From Spartobacteria bacterium (GTDB taxonomy: Bacteria; Verrucomicrobiota; Verrucomicrobiae; Chthoniobacterales; UBA6821), in contig PLEU01000136.1 of NCBI GenBank assembly GCA_003136515.1, positions 12,670 through 23,735 on the forward strand: DNA of 11,066 bases, in the 5' to 3' direction. The translations under genes were made by a program, and so were the position numbers. Positions 1 through 6,514 of the stretch are shown here, in pieces (position 1 is the stretch's first letter; the number at the start of each line of letters is the position of its first letter). A model generated the notes under the pieces. The model was not told where the DNA came from, did no database searches, and was given only the letters and a program-made list of their open reading frames with translations.

Positions 1-444
1 CACGGTCTTGCGGAGGCCATGCGTCTGCCGAAGTCGATTCTGAGCCTCCTCGTCCTAGGCGGAGGGGTTTCTGCAATCCTGATCGCACTCTCCATGGAGC
101 TTATTCCCAGCACACTGATTTATCCGCTCATTGTGGATGGAAAACCACTTAATTTGATGGCATTACCGCAATATGTGCCGATTACGGTGGCACTCACACT
201 CATGATTGGCGCGGTGACGGCTGTTGCCGGGATGATCCTGCTCGGAGGAATGCCTCGACTCAATAATCCAATGTTTGCGTGGGACCTCTTCGAGAAGGGG
301 GCCTCTCGCAGTTTCTTCATCGCCGTCGAGGCCAACGACAGTAAATTCAAGACAGCCGTGGTTACAGAACTGCTGCAGGGAGTGGGTGCCCTTGATCTCG
401 TCGCCATCCACGAGGAGACCTCTGAATCAGCCAACCGGGAATAA
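1..444 (+). CDS. actD: ActD, ACIII membrane subunit (DUF3341), 5' truncated by window edge
   Basis: ActD is a membrane subunit of Alternative Complex III, which oxidises quinol and passes electrons to a c-type cytochrome or directly to an oxidase; ActD itself binds no cofactor. The frame is open from base 1 and begins HGLAEAM, which matches the family's conserved stretch before the first membrane helix (usually preceded by TPFPV). The ATG at 19 is therefore an internal Met and the true start lies upstream. Visible parts are TM1 (about residues 13-33 counted from base 1), a periplasmic loop with YPLIVDGKPLN, TM2 (about 60-83), and a soluble C-terminal tail with the family pattern FFIAVEAND...F. 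The stop is followed by actE three bases later. actA, actB and actC are expected upstream of the window. Identity is confident from the family pattern and from actE and actF directly downstream. Confidence 0.9.
   Translation, partial: HGLAEAMRLPKSILSLLVLGGGVSAILIALSMELIPSTLIYPLIVDGKPLNLMALPQYVPITVALTLMIGAVTAVAGMILLGGMPRLNNPMFAWDLFEKGASRSFFIAVEANDSKFKTAVVTELLQGVGALDLVAIHEETSESANRE
437..440 (+). promoter_or_regulatory. Candidate ribosome binding site of actE
   Basis: GGGA lies seven bases before the ATG at 448, inside the last codons of actD. It is modest, but is one of only two recognisable Shine-Dalgarno-like sites in the operon. It supports the start at 448. Confidence 0.45.
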
Positions 445-447
445 CTT

Positions 448-1176
448 ATGGTACGCTATTTCCTTCTTCTGCTTATCTTTGTGACGCTCTTGGTTGTCGG
501 TGTGGCCGGGTTGCGCAATTACTCCTTCCTGAGCCACAAGAGCAAGCGTCCACCGATTGAACTCTTTCCAGACATGGTGCGGCAGGACAAAGTCAAGGCG
601 CAGGCTCCAAGCGAATTTTTTGCCGACGGGCGCGGAGCCCGTGAACCGATCGAGGGTACGGTGCCGATGGGATACACCCAGCCAACCGCTCTGGCAGTAT
701 CCACCAATGGAGCTGTCATGGGAGGTGCTTACGAAGAAGTGATCTTCGCAGGGAAGGAAGATTATGCCAATACCGGCAAGGATGGCACGAACTGGGGGAA
801 TGGGTTGCCTTTTACAGCCACGCTTGCCACCTTGGAGAGGGGTCATGAACGTTATCAGATCCAATGTGCCGTTTGTCACGGTGCCACCGGACAGGGCAAC
901 GGGATCACCACCAAATATGGTCTCGTGGGCGTTGCCAATTTTCAGCAGCAGCGCCTGCGCGACATGGATGACGGGGAAATTTACAACACCTTAGTCAATG
1001 GGAAGAACACCATGCTCGGCTACGGTTCGGTCATTCAGGTTCCTGACCGTTGGGCCATCATTGCCTATATCCGCGCCCTCCAGCGCGCCCAGAATGCCAC
1101 CATCGAAGATGTTCCAGCCGATCAGCGCGCAGCGCTTCTGGGGACGAATCCAGCCACCACTCCCGCATCACCATGA
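448..1176 (+). CDS. actE: ActE, mono-haem cytochrome c subunit of ACIII
   Basis: ActE is the single-haem c-type cytochrome subunit of ACIII on the periplasmic face, thought to be an exit point for electrons leaving the multi-haem ActA/ActB part. The 242-residue protein starts with one hydrophobic helix (about residues 4-21) that is a membrane anchor or signal. Family landmarks follow: IELFPDMVRQDKVKAQ (about 37-52), EPIEGTVP (66-73), the haem c motif C140-A-V-C143-H144 and a candidate axial Met189 in NTMLGYGS, then DRWAIIAYIRALQRAQ near the end. No lipobox Cys is visible near the N-terminus, so a helix anchor is more likely than a lipid anchor. The gene starts three bases after actD, and its stop overlaps the actF start by four bases (ATGA). 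Assignment is firm from motif, length and gene order. Confidence 0.93.
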   Translation: MVRYFLLLLIFVTLLVVGVAGLRNYSFLSHKSKRPPIELFPDMVRQDKVKAQAPSEFFADGRGAREPIEGTVPMGYTQPTALAVSTNGAVMGGAYEEVIFAGKEDYANTGKDGTNWGNGLPFTATLATLERGHERYQIQCAVCHGATGQGNGITTKYGLVGVANFQQQRLRDMDDGEIYNTLVNGKNTMLGYGSVIQVPDRWAIIAYIRALQRAQNATIEDVPADQRAALLGTNPATTPASP

Positions 1177-2369
1177 GCGTTGAGAATACCTCGCTTCCAG
1201 CTCCGGAAACCTTCGACTACAAGCATGTCGGAGGACGTTTTGTAGGTATTTGTGGAGTGGCTGCAATATCACTTGTGCTGGCGTTGTTGCTGGGGATCCA
1301 TGACCCGAAGCAGTTCGCCTTTTCCTGGCTTTTTTCCGGATGCTTCTTCTTCACCCTGATGATCGGTTCTCTCTTCTGGGTGGTGATTCATCACGCAGTT
1401 GATTCAGCCTGGAGTGTAGGTATTCGTCGTCAGCTTGAAAATATCGCCTGCCTTCTGCCGCTTCTCGCGGTGCTGCTACTGCCTCTGATTCAGGTCGCCC
1501 CTCTGGTGTGGGGTTGGATGGCTGAATCGCCGGATCAGAATCACGAATTGGCCGAAAAAGTCCCTTATCTGACGATCAACTTCTTTGTGGTCAGAACATT
1601 TTTCTACTTCGCCCTCTTCGGCATCGTGGCCTATCTGCTTCGCCACAACTCACTCCGCCAGGATCTCGACGGGGCTGCGATTCACACGATCCGCAATCGC
1701 CGCGTGGCCTACTTTATCATTCCCGTAGGGGCGATCTCGCTCACGTTCTGGTCTTTCGACTGGATCATGGGATTGAACTATCGGTGGTACTCCACGATCT
1801 GGGGCATCTACATTTTCTCCGGTTGTGTGATCGGATCCCTCAGTCTGATCATCCTGCTCGCTAATGCGCTCCGTTCTGCCGGTTATCTGAAGACCGTCTT
1901 CACCGAACAGCACAACTACGCCCTCGGGAAATTTCTCCTAGCCTTCACCCTCTTCTGGTCCTGGATTGCCTTTGTTCAATATATGTTGATCTGGTATGCT
2001 AATATTCCCGAGGAAACGGCCTATTATACACTGCGCACCCACGGGTCATGGAAAATACTGGGTCTCCTGCTCGTGGTGGGGCACTTCCTTGTTCCCTTTG
2101 TACTACTCCTTTTCCGATCACCCAAATCCAGCGCAGGCTTTCTGGGGTTAGTTGCAGGGTGGGTGCTTGCGATGCATCTCCTAGACATTTACATCATGAT
2201 TCTTCCCGTGCTACATCCCAGAGGATTCCATCCGGCTGTTATGGATGTTGTTGCCGTGATTGCCATCGGGAGCACGCTCGCAGCCGTTTTTCTGAAACGG
2301 CTTGGCGATTCCCCTCTCTGGCCAGCGCGTGACCCACGTCTGGCGGAAGCTGTCAACTATATCGACTGA
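1173..2369 (+). CDS. actF: ActF, NrfD/PsrC-like membrane subunit of ACIII
   Basis: ActF is one of two NrfD-like polytopic subunits of ACIII (the paralogue of ActC). In known ACIII structures quinol is oxidised at ActC, while ActF lies in the membrane domain and may take part in proton movement. The 398-residue protein has about ten hydrophobic segments. Diagnostic ActF stretches are WVVIHHAVDSAWSV (about residues 69-82), TFWSFDWIMGLNYRWYSTIW (about 190-209), LGKFLLAFTLFWSWIAFVQY (about 250-269) followed by MLIWYANIPEET, and FRSPKS near the last helices. The start at 1173 is chosen because it forms the ATGA overlap with actE and gives the normal N-terminus; the frame stays open upstream to an ATG at 1050, but that would overlap actE by 127 bases. 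No Shine-Dalgarno precedes 1173, so translation is probably coupled to actE. Confidence 0.93.
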   Translation: MSVENTSLPAPETFDYKHVGGRFVGICGVAAISLVLALLLGIHDPKQFAFSWLFSGCFFFTLMIGSLFWVVIHHAVDSAWSVGIRRQLENIACLLPLLAVLLLPLIQVAPLVWGWMAESPDQNHELAEKVPYLTINFFVVRTFFYFALFGIVAYLLRHNSLRQDLDGAAIHTIRNRRVAYFIIPVGAISLTFWSFDWIMGLNYRWYSTIWGIYIFSGCVIGSLSLIILLANALRSAGYLKTVFTEQHNYALGKFLLAFTLFWSWIAFVQYMLIWYANIPEETAYYTLRTHGSWKILGLLLVVGHFLVPFVLLLFRSPKSSAGFLGLVAGWVLAMHLLDIYIMILPVLHPRGFHPAVMDVVAVIAIGSTLAAVFLKRLGDSPLWPARDPRLAEAVNYID

Positions 2370-2379
2370 TACCGATATC

Positions 2380-2766
2380 ATGAGCGACCACCACTCCCAC
2401 CCTCTCGCAGAGCCCAAGACGAATTCGGGATTTCCCTTCGTGATGCTCCTTGGAATCTTTTCCTTGATACTTCTTCTCGTAGTCGGGGGGCTTTTGCTTG
2501 GCCGAAGCGACACTGCAACCGAGGACGAGGATTCAGCGCGATCTGCCGTGCGAATCAAAAATCTGGCAGAGCTTCAGGCGGCCGATACTACACAGCTCAC
2601 CACTTACGGCTGGGTTAATCAGGCCAAGGGGATTGTTCACATTCCAATCGACCGGGCCATGGAATTAGTGCTGCCATCACTGAACGCCCATTCCGAACCA
2701 TCGTTGGGTTCATCAGCCACACCTGCTCCGGCCACACAGATGGCACCCACTGTTCCCAAGCCATGA
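2380..2766 (+). CDS. Small one-TM protein of unrecognised family between ACIII and cbb3-like genes
   Basis: I do not recognise a named family. The 128-residue product has a His-containing cytoplasmic start (MSDHHSHPL), one membrane helix (about residues 21-40), an acidic patch (TEDEDS, about 47-52), then a periplasmic stretch ELQAADTTQL...YGWVNQAKGIVHIPIDRAMEL (about 64-99) and a Pro/Ala/Thr-rich tail. The YGWV...G-I-x-IPIDRAMEL pattern resembles short hypothetical proteins I recall from oxidase and copper-delivery loci of Verrucomicrobiota and Acidobacteriota; that is memory, not a search. There is no Cys, so it is neither a Sco-type copper protein nor a cytochrome. By position after ActF it could be the equivalent of the small one-TM ActG of Rhodothermus, but homology is not established. 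The ATG at 2380 is preferred over the in-frame ATG at 2302, which would overlap actF by 68 bases; 2380 is ten bases after the actF stop. Its stop overlaps the next start by ATGA. Confidence 0.8.
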   Translation: MSDHHSHPLAEPKTNSGFPFVMLLGIFSLILLLVVGGLLLGRSDTATEDEDSARSAVRIKNLAELQAADTTQLTTYGWVNQAKGIVHIPIDRAMELVLPSLNAHSEPSLGSSATPAPATQMAPTVPKP

Positions 2767-4217
2767 GCGCAACCATCGATTCCCTGCATCACTCCCGGAC
2801 TTCCCTGCATGATGATGGGGCTGACACCTTTTCTATTGATGAATCCGTACGTCTGCCAGTGCTGGCTCTCTTCGGGAATGCCATCCATTGGCTTGTGGTG
2901 GCTGTGCTGATTTCTGCGGTTATTGCGATCAAACTCATCGTGCCTGGGTTTCTCAATTTCAGCTGGGCGAATTTTCTTAGTTATGGGCGACTTGCTCCTA
3001 TTGCCCGCGACTTGTTCCTGTACGGATGGGCCTCACAGGCGGCACTTGCTTCCGGGATCTGGCTTGCCGCCCGCCTTGCCGGACGTCCCCTTGCGAGCAC
3101 CCCCCAGAGAAGAGTGCTTCTGCACACGCTTCTGATTAGTGCCACGGTCCTTTGGAATCTTGGAGTGGTGCTGGGATCATTGGCTATCTTTGCAGGATAC
3201 ACGACTGGAGTGGAGTGGCTCGAATATCCTGGATGGGCATCAGCGACGCTCTTTCTATCCTTCCTGCTGATAGGCATCTGGGCGGTTCTGCTTTTCGATC
3301 GCAGAAGCAACGAGGATCCCGAAGTGGCTCAATGGTATCTGGTCGCCGGGTTTTGTTCCTTTCCATGGATCTACGGAACGGCCAACTTGCTTCTGGTGTG
3401 GAAACCGCTTCCTGCTCCGTCGCAGGGAGTCGTGCAGGCTTGGTTTAGCGGAAGCTTCCTCTCACTCTGGCTCCTACCTGTGGCCCTAGCAGCCCTTTAT
3501 GCTATGATACCGAGGGCGCTGGGTTCGCCTATAAATCGTGGAAGTCTGGCTCCGCTCGCTTTCTGGTCTGTTCTTTTTCTGGGTGGCTGGAATGGTATCC
3601 AACGCCTAATAGGGGGTCCTGTTCCTGCCTGGATGACATCCATCGGAGTCGTATCGAGTGTGCTCTTCCTCATACCCATCATGATTATCAGTATTAATCT
3701 CCTTGGAATCGATTTTGGTAAAAATCCAAGGGTGGGCAGGAACGTGCCATTGCGTTTCCTTATCCTCGGCCTCTTTGCCCTCATTACGCTTGGCATCATC
3801 GGCGCCATCTCCTCCCTTCCCACGATTAGCGCAGCGCTCCATTTTACTGGTGTGTCCGAGGCTCAGACACAGCTCTGGATTCTTGGAGCCGTCACCTTCC
3901 CTCTTTTCGGAGTGCTCTATGAAGGATTGCCTCGGTTAATGGGTCGTGAGTGTTGGTCAGAGAAACTTTCCGAACGCCACTACTGGCTGACCCTTGTCGG
4001 GTTTTGGCTCCTTATTGGAATGTTGGTTCTGGAGGGGCTCTTCACAGGCCTAGCCTTAGTAGATCCGGGCGTTACATTCCTCAACGTGGCCTCCTATGCC
4101 TATCCCTTCCGGTTCATAGAAGTGGTCGCCCAGTTTCTCCTGCTAGCTGGAACGCTGATGCTGGGATTGAATATAACACGCGCCTTTGCCGGCGACTACC
4201 TATTCCCGAAGCGCTAA
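2763..4217 (+). CDS. CcoN-like (cbb3 oxidase subunit I) protein lacking all haem and copper ligands
   Basis: This is a 484-residue, 12-TM homologue of the catalytic subunit of cbb3 cytochrome oxidase (haem b, haem b3, CuB). It aligns without gaps to the usual CcoN blocks, with every ligand changed: the low-spin haem His of GRLRPLH is Ala81 (GRLAPIA); the CuB His of VQWWYGH is Gly230 (VQAWFSG); the CuB pair in WAGPHH is Gln280-Arg281 (WNGIQR); the b3 and b histidines in HYTDWTIGHVH are Gln368 and Gln370 (HFTGVSEAQTQ). The Tyr cross-linked to a CuB ligand (PVYSY) is Gly260. Surrounding residues are kept (GRL, VQ.W, FW, H360, PRL, H406), and there is no stop or frameshift. Only seven His remain (9, 10, 16, 42, 121, 360, 406), none in a ligand position. 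It should bind none of the normal cofactors and cannot reduce O2 or NO by the known mechanism. It is probably a membrane scaffold for the following cytochromes. Overlap with the upstream gene is ATGA; ccoO-like follows four bases later. Automatic annotation would call it ccoN or coxA. Confidence 0.88.
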   Translation: MSATIDSLHHSRTSLHDDGADTFSIDESVRLPVLALFGNAIHWLVVAVLISAVIAIKLIVPGFLNFSWANFLSYGRLAPIARDLFLYGWASQAALASGIWLAARLAGRPLASTPQRRVLLHTLLISATVLWNLGVVLGSLAIFAGYTTGVEWLEYPGWASATLFLSFLLIGIWAVLLFDRRSNEDPEVAQWYLVAGFCSFPWIYGTANLLLVWKPLPAPSQGVVQAWFSGSFLSLWLLPVALAALYAMIPRALGSPINRGSLAPLAFWSVLFLGGWNGIQRLIGGPVPAWMTSIGVVSSVLFLIPIMIISINLLGIDFGKNPRVGRNVPLRFLILGLFALITLGIIGAISSLPTISAALHFTGVSEAQTQLWILGAVTFPLFGVLYEGLPRLMGRECWSEKLSERHYWLTLVGFWLLIGMLVLEGLFTGLALVDPGVTFLNVASYAYPFRFIEVVAQFLLLAGTLMLGLNITRAFAGDYLFPKR

Positions 4218-4221
4218 CCCT

Positions 4222-4869
4222 ATGCACCGCCTTCCGACACTGCTTAGCGGCATTTTTCTCGTTTTCCTTACGTCGTGGCTGGGATTGGTAGCCTATCCGG
4301 CCCTTCAGCTTGGTCGTCTTACTCCGGTGAATGATGCCGATACCGGGGGCACACTTCCTCCACTTTACAACGGATCGGCCGTTGCGGGGCAGAGGGTATA
4401 TGCCTCGGAAGGGTGCGTGTATTGCCACAGTCAGCAGGTGCGGCAGACGAGTGTCACTCATTCTGATATCGAACGCGGATGGGGCCTTCGGCCCTCCGTA
4501 GCACGAGATTATCTGCGCGACAGCACCGCCTTCCTAGGATCAAGCAGGATTGGAGAGGATCTCTCGAATGTTGGCACACGTATTACCAATGCGGCGGCCT
4601 ACTACAAGGAACTTTATGCCCCAGAATCTGTTTCCATAGACGCCACGATGCCCTCTTACGGTGATCTTTTCAGAGTTCGCCCGATTCAAGGACAGCGATC
4701 CACGGAAGCGCTTGATTTACCTCCTGAGTTCGCACCAAAGCCTGGCTATGAAGTTGTGCCCACAACCGATGCCAAAAACCTAGTAGCGTATCTTCTTTCG
4801 CTGAAGCATGACTATGCGCTTCCGGAAGCTGATTCCGTCAAGAATAGCCCGGCAGCATCTTCCCATTAG
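4222..4869 (+). CDS. CcoO-like membrane-anchored mono-haem cytochrome c
   Basis: CcoO (FixO) is the single-haem subunit of cbb3 oxidase that sits on CcoN and passes electrons to its haem b. This 215-residue protein has one N-terminal membrane helix (about residues 6-26), then the family landmarks: EGC65-V-Y-C68-H69-SQQVR, an ERGWGLRPSVARDY region, RIGEDLSNVGTR (about 109-120), PESV and the candidate axial Met143 in ATMPSYGDLF, and a C-terminal NLVAYLLSLK. Length is normal for the family. The Met of the usual CHSQM is Gln71, a non-ligand change. The start at 4222 puts the helix close to the N-terminus and follows the CcoN-like stop by four bases; an in-frame ATG at 4186 would overlap by 32 bases. 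No strong Shine-Dalgarno is seen. Haem binding looks intact, yet the partner subunit has no haem b to receive the electron, so the acceptor must be something else. Confidence 0.88.
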   Translation: MHRLPTLLSGIFLVFLTSWLGLVAYPALQLGRLTPVNDADTGGTLPPLYNGSAVAGQRVYASEGCVYCHSQQVRQTSVTHSDIERGWGLRPSVARDYLRDSTAFLGSSRIGEDLSNVGTRITNAAAYYKELYAPESVSIDATMPSYGDLFRVRPIQGQRSTEALDLPPEFAPKPGYEVVPTTDAKNLVAYLLSLKHDYALPEADSVKNSPAASSH

Positions 4870-4883
4870 CTGAATATCGAGCC

Positions 4884-5567
4884 GTGAATCACGATCCCAC
4901 TACTCCAAACAAGCGACATCAGGACTCCAGCGAGCACTCCTTGAGTCGTCCGCTCTCACCTTGGCTGGTCGGAGCCTTCATTCTTGTGCTTCTATGGGGT
5001 GGTTTCTATCTCGCTTTCAACAGCGGCGGCTTCCGTCAGGATGTTTACGAAAGCGATGCGGTTAACTGGGCTGGTGGCGGTGCCAGTGCCGAGGCGCCAC
5101 CTGATCCGAAAGTTGTAGGCAAACGGCTCTATAGCCAGAACTGTGTGGTCTGCCATCAGGCCACTGGGCTTGGCGTGCCAGGACAGTTTCCGCCCCTTGC
5201 TGGGAGTGACTGGGTCAATTCAGATTCCATCCACGGTGACAACCACCTGGTGCTTCTTCTTCTCCACGGACATCAGGGGCCGATGAACGTTGAGGGGCAG
5301 ACTTATAACAACGCGATGCCCCAATGGAAGCAGCTTTCGGATGATCAGATTGCTTCAATCCTAACCTACATCCGCTCCGACTGGGGAAATAACGCGCCCG
5401 CGATCGACACTTCCTTCGTCACGCTGATGCGCAAGGAGAGTGAATCGCAGAGCGATCCCTGGACCCAGTCCGAATTGATGGCGATCCCCCGTGCCATGGA
5501 TACCTCAAAGGGTGCGGCACCTGCAGCGCCAGCGGCTTCCGCAGCACCCCCTGCCAAACAAAACTAG
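4884..5567 (+). CDS. Membrane-anchored mono-haem cytochrome c in the CcoP position
   Basis: This 227-residue cytochrome c has a short polar cytoplasmic N-terminus, one membrane helix (about residues 27-45), a linker, and one cytochrome c domain with C87-V-V-C90-H91 and the candidate axial Met145 in NNAMPQW, ending in SDDQIASILTYIRSDWG. The motif GLGVPGQFPPLAGSDWV is typical of c domains attached to oxidases. A Pro/Ala-rich tail (about 209-224) closes it. True CcoP carries two haem domains and an N-terminal helical hairpin, so this is at most a half-CcoP; it may equally be a cytochrome dedicated to the A1 oxidase downstream. The start codon is GTG at 4884, 14 bases after the upstream stop, with only a weak GAG before it; no in-frame ATG is available before the membrane helix. 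The stop is two bases before coxB. Confident as a cytochrome c; the partner is inferred. Confidence 0.88.
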   Translation: MNHDPTTPNKRHQDSSEHSLSRPLSPWLVGAFILVLLWGGFYLAFNSGGFRQDVYESDAVNWAGGGASAEAPPDPKVVGKRLYSQNCVVCHQATGLGVPGQFPPLAGSDWVNSDSIHGDNHLVLLLLHGHQGPMNVEGQTYNNAMPQWKQLSDDQIASILTYIRSDWGNNAPAIDTSFVTLMRKESESQSDPWTQSELMAIPRAMDTSKGAAPAAPAASAAPPAKQN

Positions 5568-5569
5568 AG

Positions 5570-6511
5570 ATGATTTCCGCGTTTACACACACCTCGATTA
5601 CCGCCCGCCGAGTCTTGTCCCGTTTGACAACCGCAGGGATTTTCCTGCTGTTTTTGTCAACGCAGGCTATGGCTGAGCAGCGGTCAGGAAATATCTACGG
5701 TCTTCCCCCTTGCGTGACCGTTAGCGGAGAGAGGATTGATTTCATATTCAAGATGATCTTCTGGTTGACCGCAGTGGTCTTTGTACTGGTTCAAGGTACC
5801 TACCTCGTATACTTGATCAAATATCGCTATCGCCCAGGGGTGAAGGCTCACTACAGCCACGGCAACAATACTCTTGAAATCGTCTGGACGACGCTTCCGA
5901 CGATCATCTTTCTGGCGCTCGCCATCTACAGCAACAGGGTATGGGATGAAATTCATATTCCTGCACCCAAGAATGCCCTGACCATTGATGTTTCCGCTTA
6001 CCAGTTTGGCTGGCAAATGCGCTACCCCGGTGTGAGCGGGGAGCTTTCACCTAGCGACGTGAAGGAGATTTCAATGAAGAATCCCTTTGGAACGGATTCC
6101 ACCGATGAAAGAACTGCCCAGGATGTAATTTCGCCCGAACTGGTGATTCCCGTTGGCCGCCCAGTGCATGTGCTGCTTCATTCCCGCGACGTGATCCATT
6201 CTTTTTATGTGCCTGAGTTTCGAATCTATCAGGATTGCGTTCCCGGGCGCACGATCGGTTGGGTCTGGTTTCAAGCAACACGGACTGGTGATTTCCAACT
6301 CGCCTGCAACCAACTCTGTGGCACGGGGCATTTCAACATGAAAGCCCCCATCCATGTGGTCTCCGAAGGGGAATTTCATGATTGGCTAAAAACTCGCCAA
6401 GATAAGAATGCAGCAACTGCCAAGGCGGCGGCTACTACTGCGGATAAAGCTTCAGGAGAGACCAGTCAGGGGGCTTCCTTGACCAGCGCCAAAACACCCA
6501 ATACACTGTAA
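5570..6511 (+). CDS. coxB: Cytochrome c oxidase subunit II with intact CuA site, no fused cytochrome c
   Basis: Subunit II takes electrons from cytochrome c at its CuA centre and passes them to haem a in CoxA. The 313-residue product has a signal peptide with probable cleavage after AMA (residue 35), two membrane helices (about 58-83 and 104-122), and a periplasmic cupredoxin domain. CuA ligands are His210 (DVIHSFYVPEF), Cys246, Cys250, His254 and Met257 in CNQLCGTGHFNM; Gln248 stands where most family members have Glu, whose backbone carbonyl binds copper. The electron-entry region reads YQFGWQMRY, with Phe146 at the site of the usual entry Trp. The last 40 residues are a Lys/Ala/Thr-rich tail without CxxCH, so this is not a caa3-type fusion, and electrons must arrive from a separate cytochrome c such as the two encoded upstream. 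The gene starts two bases after the preceding stop and ends three bases before coxA. Confidence 0.95.
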   Translation: MISAFTHTSITARRVLSRLTTAGIFLLFLSTQAMAEQRSGNIYGLPPCVTVSGERIDFIFKMIFWLTAVVFVLVQGTYLVYLIKYRYRPGVKAHYSHGNNTLEIVWTTLPTIIFLALAIYSNRVWDEIHIPAPKNALTIDVSAYQFGWQMRYPGVSGELSPSDVKEISMKNPFGTDSTDERTAQDVISPELVIPVGRPVHVLLHSRDVIHSFYVPEFRIYQDCVPGRTIGWVWFQATRTGDFQLACNQLCGTGHFNMKAPIHVVSEGEFHDWLKTRQDKNAATAKAAATTADKASGETSQGASLTSAKTPNTL

Positions 6512-6514
6512 GCG

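Noticed and set aside
19..21. ATG at 19 as the start of the first gene
   Set aside because: The frame is open from base 1 and HGLAEA before it belongs to the conserved ActD region; the Met is internal.
427..879. 150-codon minus-strand open frame, and similar minus-strand frames opposite coxB, coxA and ctaB
   Set aside because: They are opposite strongly supported genes and their translations are low in recognisable structure and rich in Arg/Pro/Gly typical of antisense shadows.
1050..1172. Longer ActF beginning at ATG 1050
   Set aside because: It would overlap actE by 127 bases and add a basic, Ser/Arg-rich segment unlike ActF; the ATGA start at 1173 gives a normal N-terminus.
2380..2766. 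Small protein as a Sco/SenC copper chaperone
   Set aside because: It has no Cys and no thioredoxin-like length; only one helix and a short periplasmic segment.
2763..4217. Reading the CcoN-like gene as a working cbb3 oxidase or nitric oxide reductase subunit
   Set aside because: Both families need the six histidines; none of the seven remaining His (9, 10, 16, 42, 121, 360, 406) falls in a ligand position, and His360 and His406 match conserved non-ligand His of CcoN.
2763..4217. Calling the CcoN-like gene a pseudogene
   Set aside because: It is full length with 12 helices, no stop or frameshift, and normal operon spacing, while the changes are confined to cofactor sites.
5570..6511. caa3-type CoxB with a fused cytochrome c domain
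   Set aside because: No CxxCH follows the CuA motif; only about 40 low-complexity residues remain.
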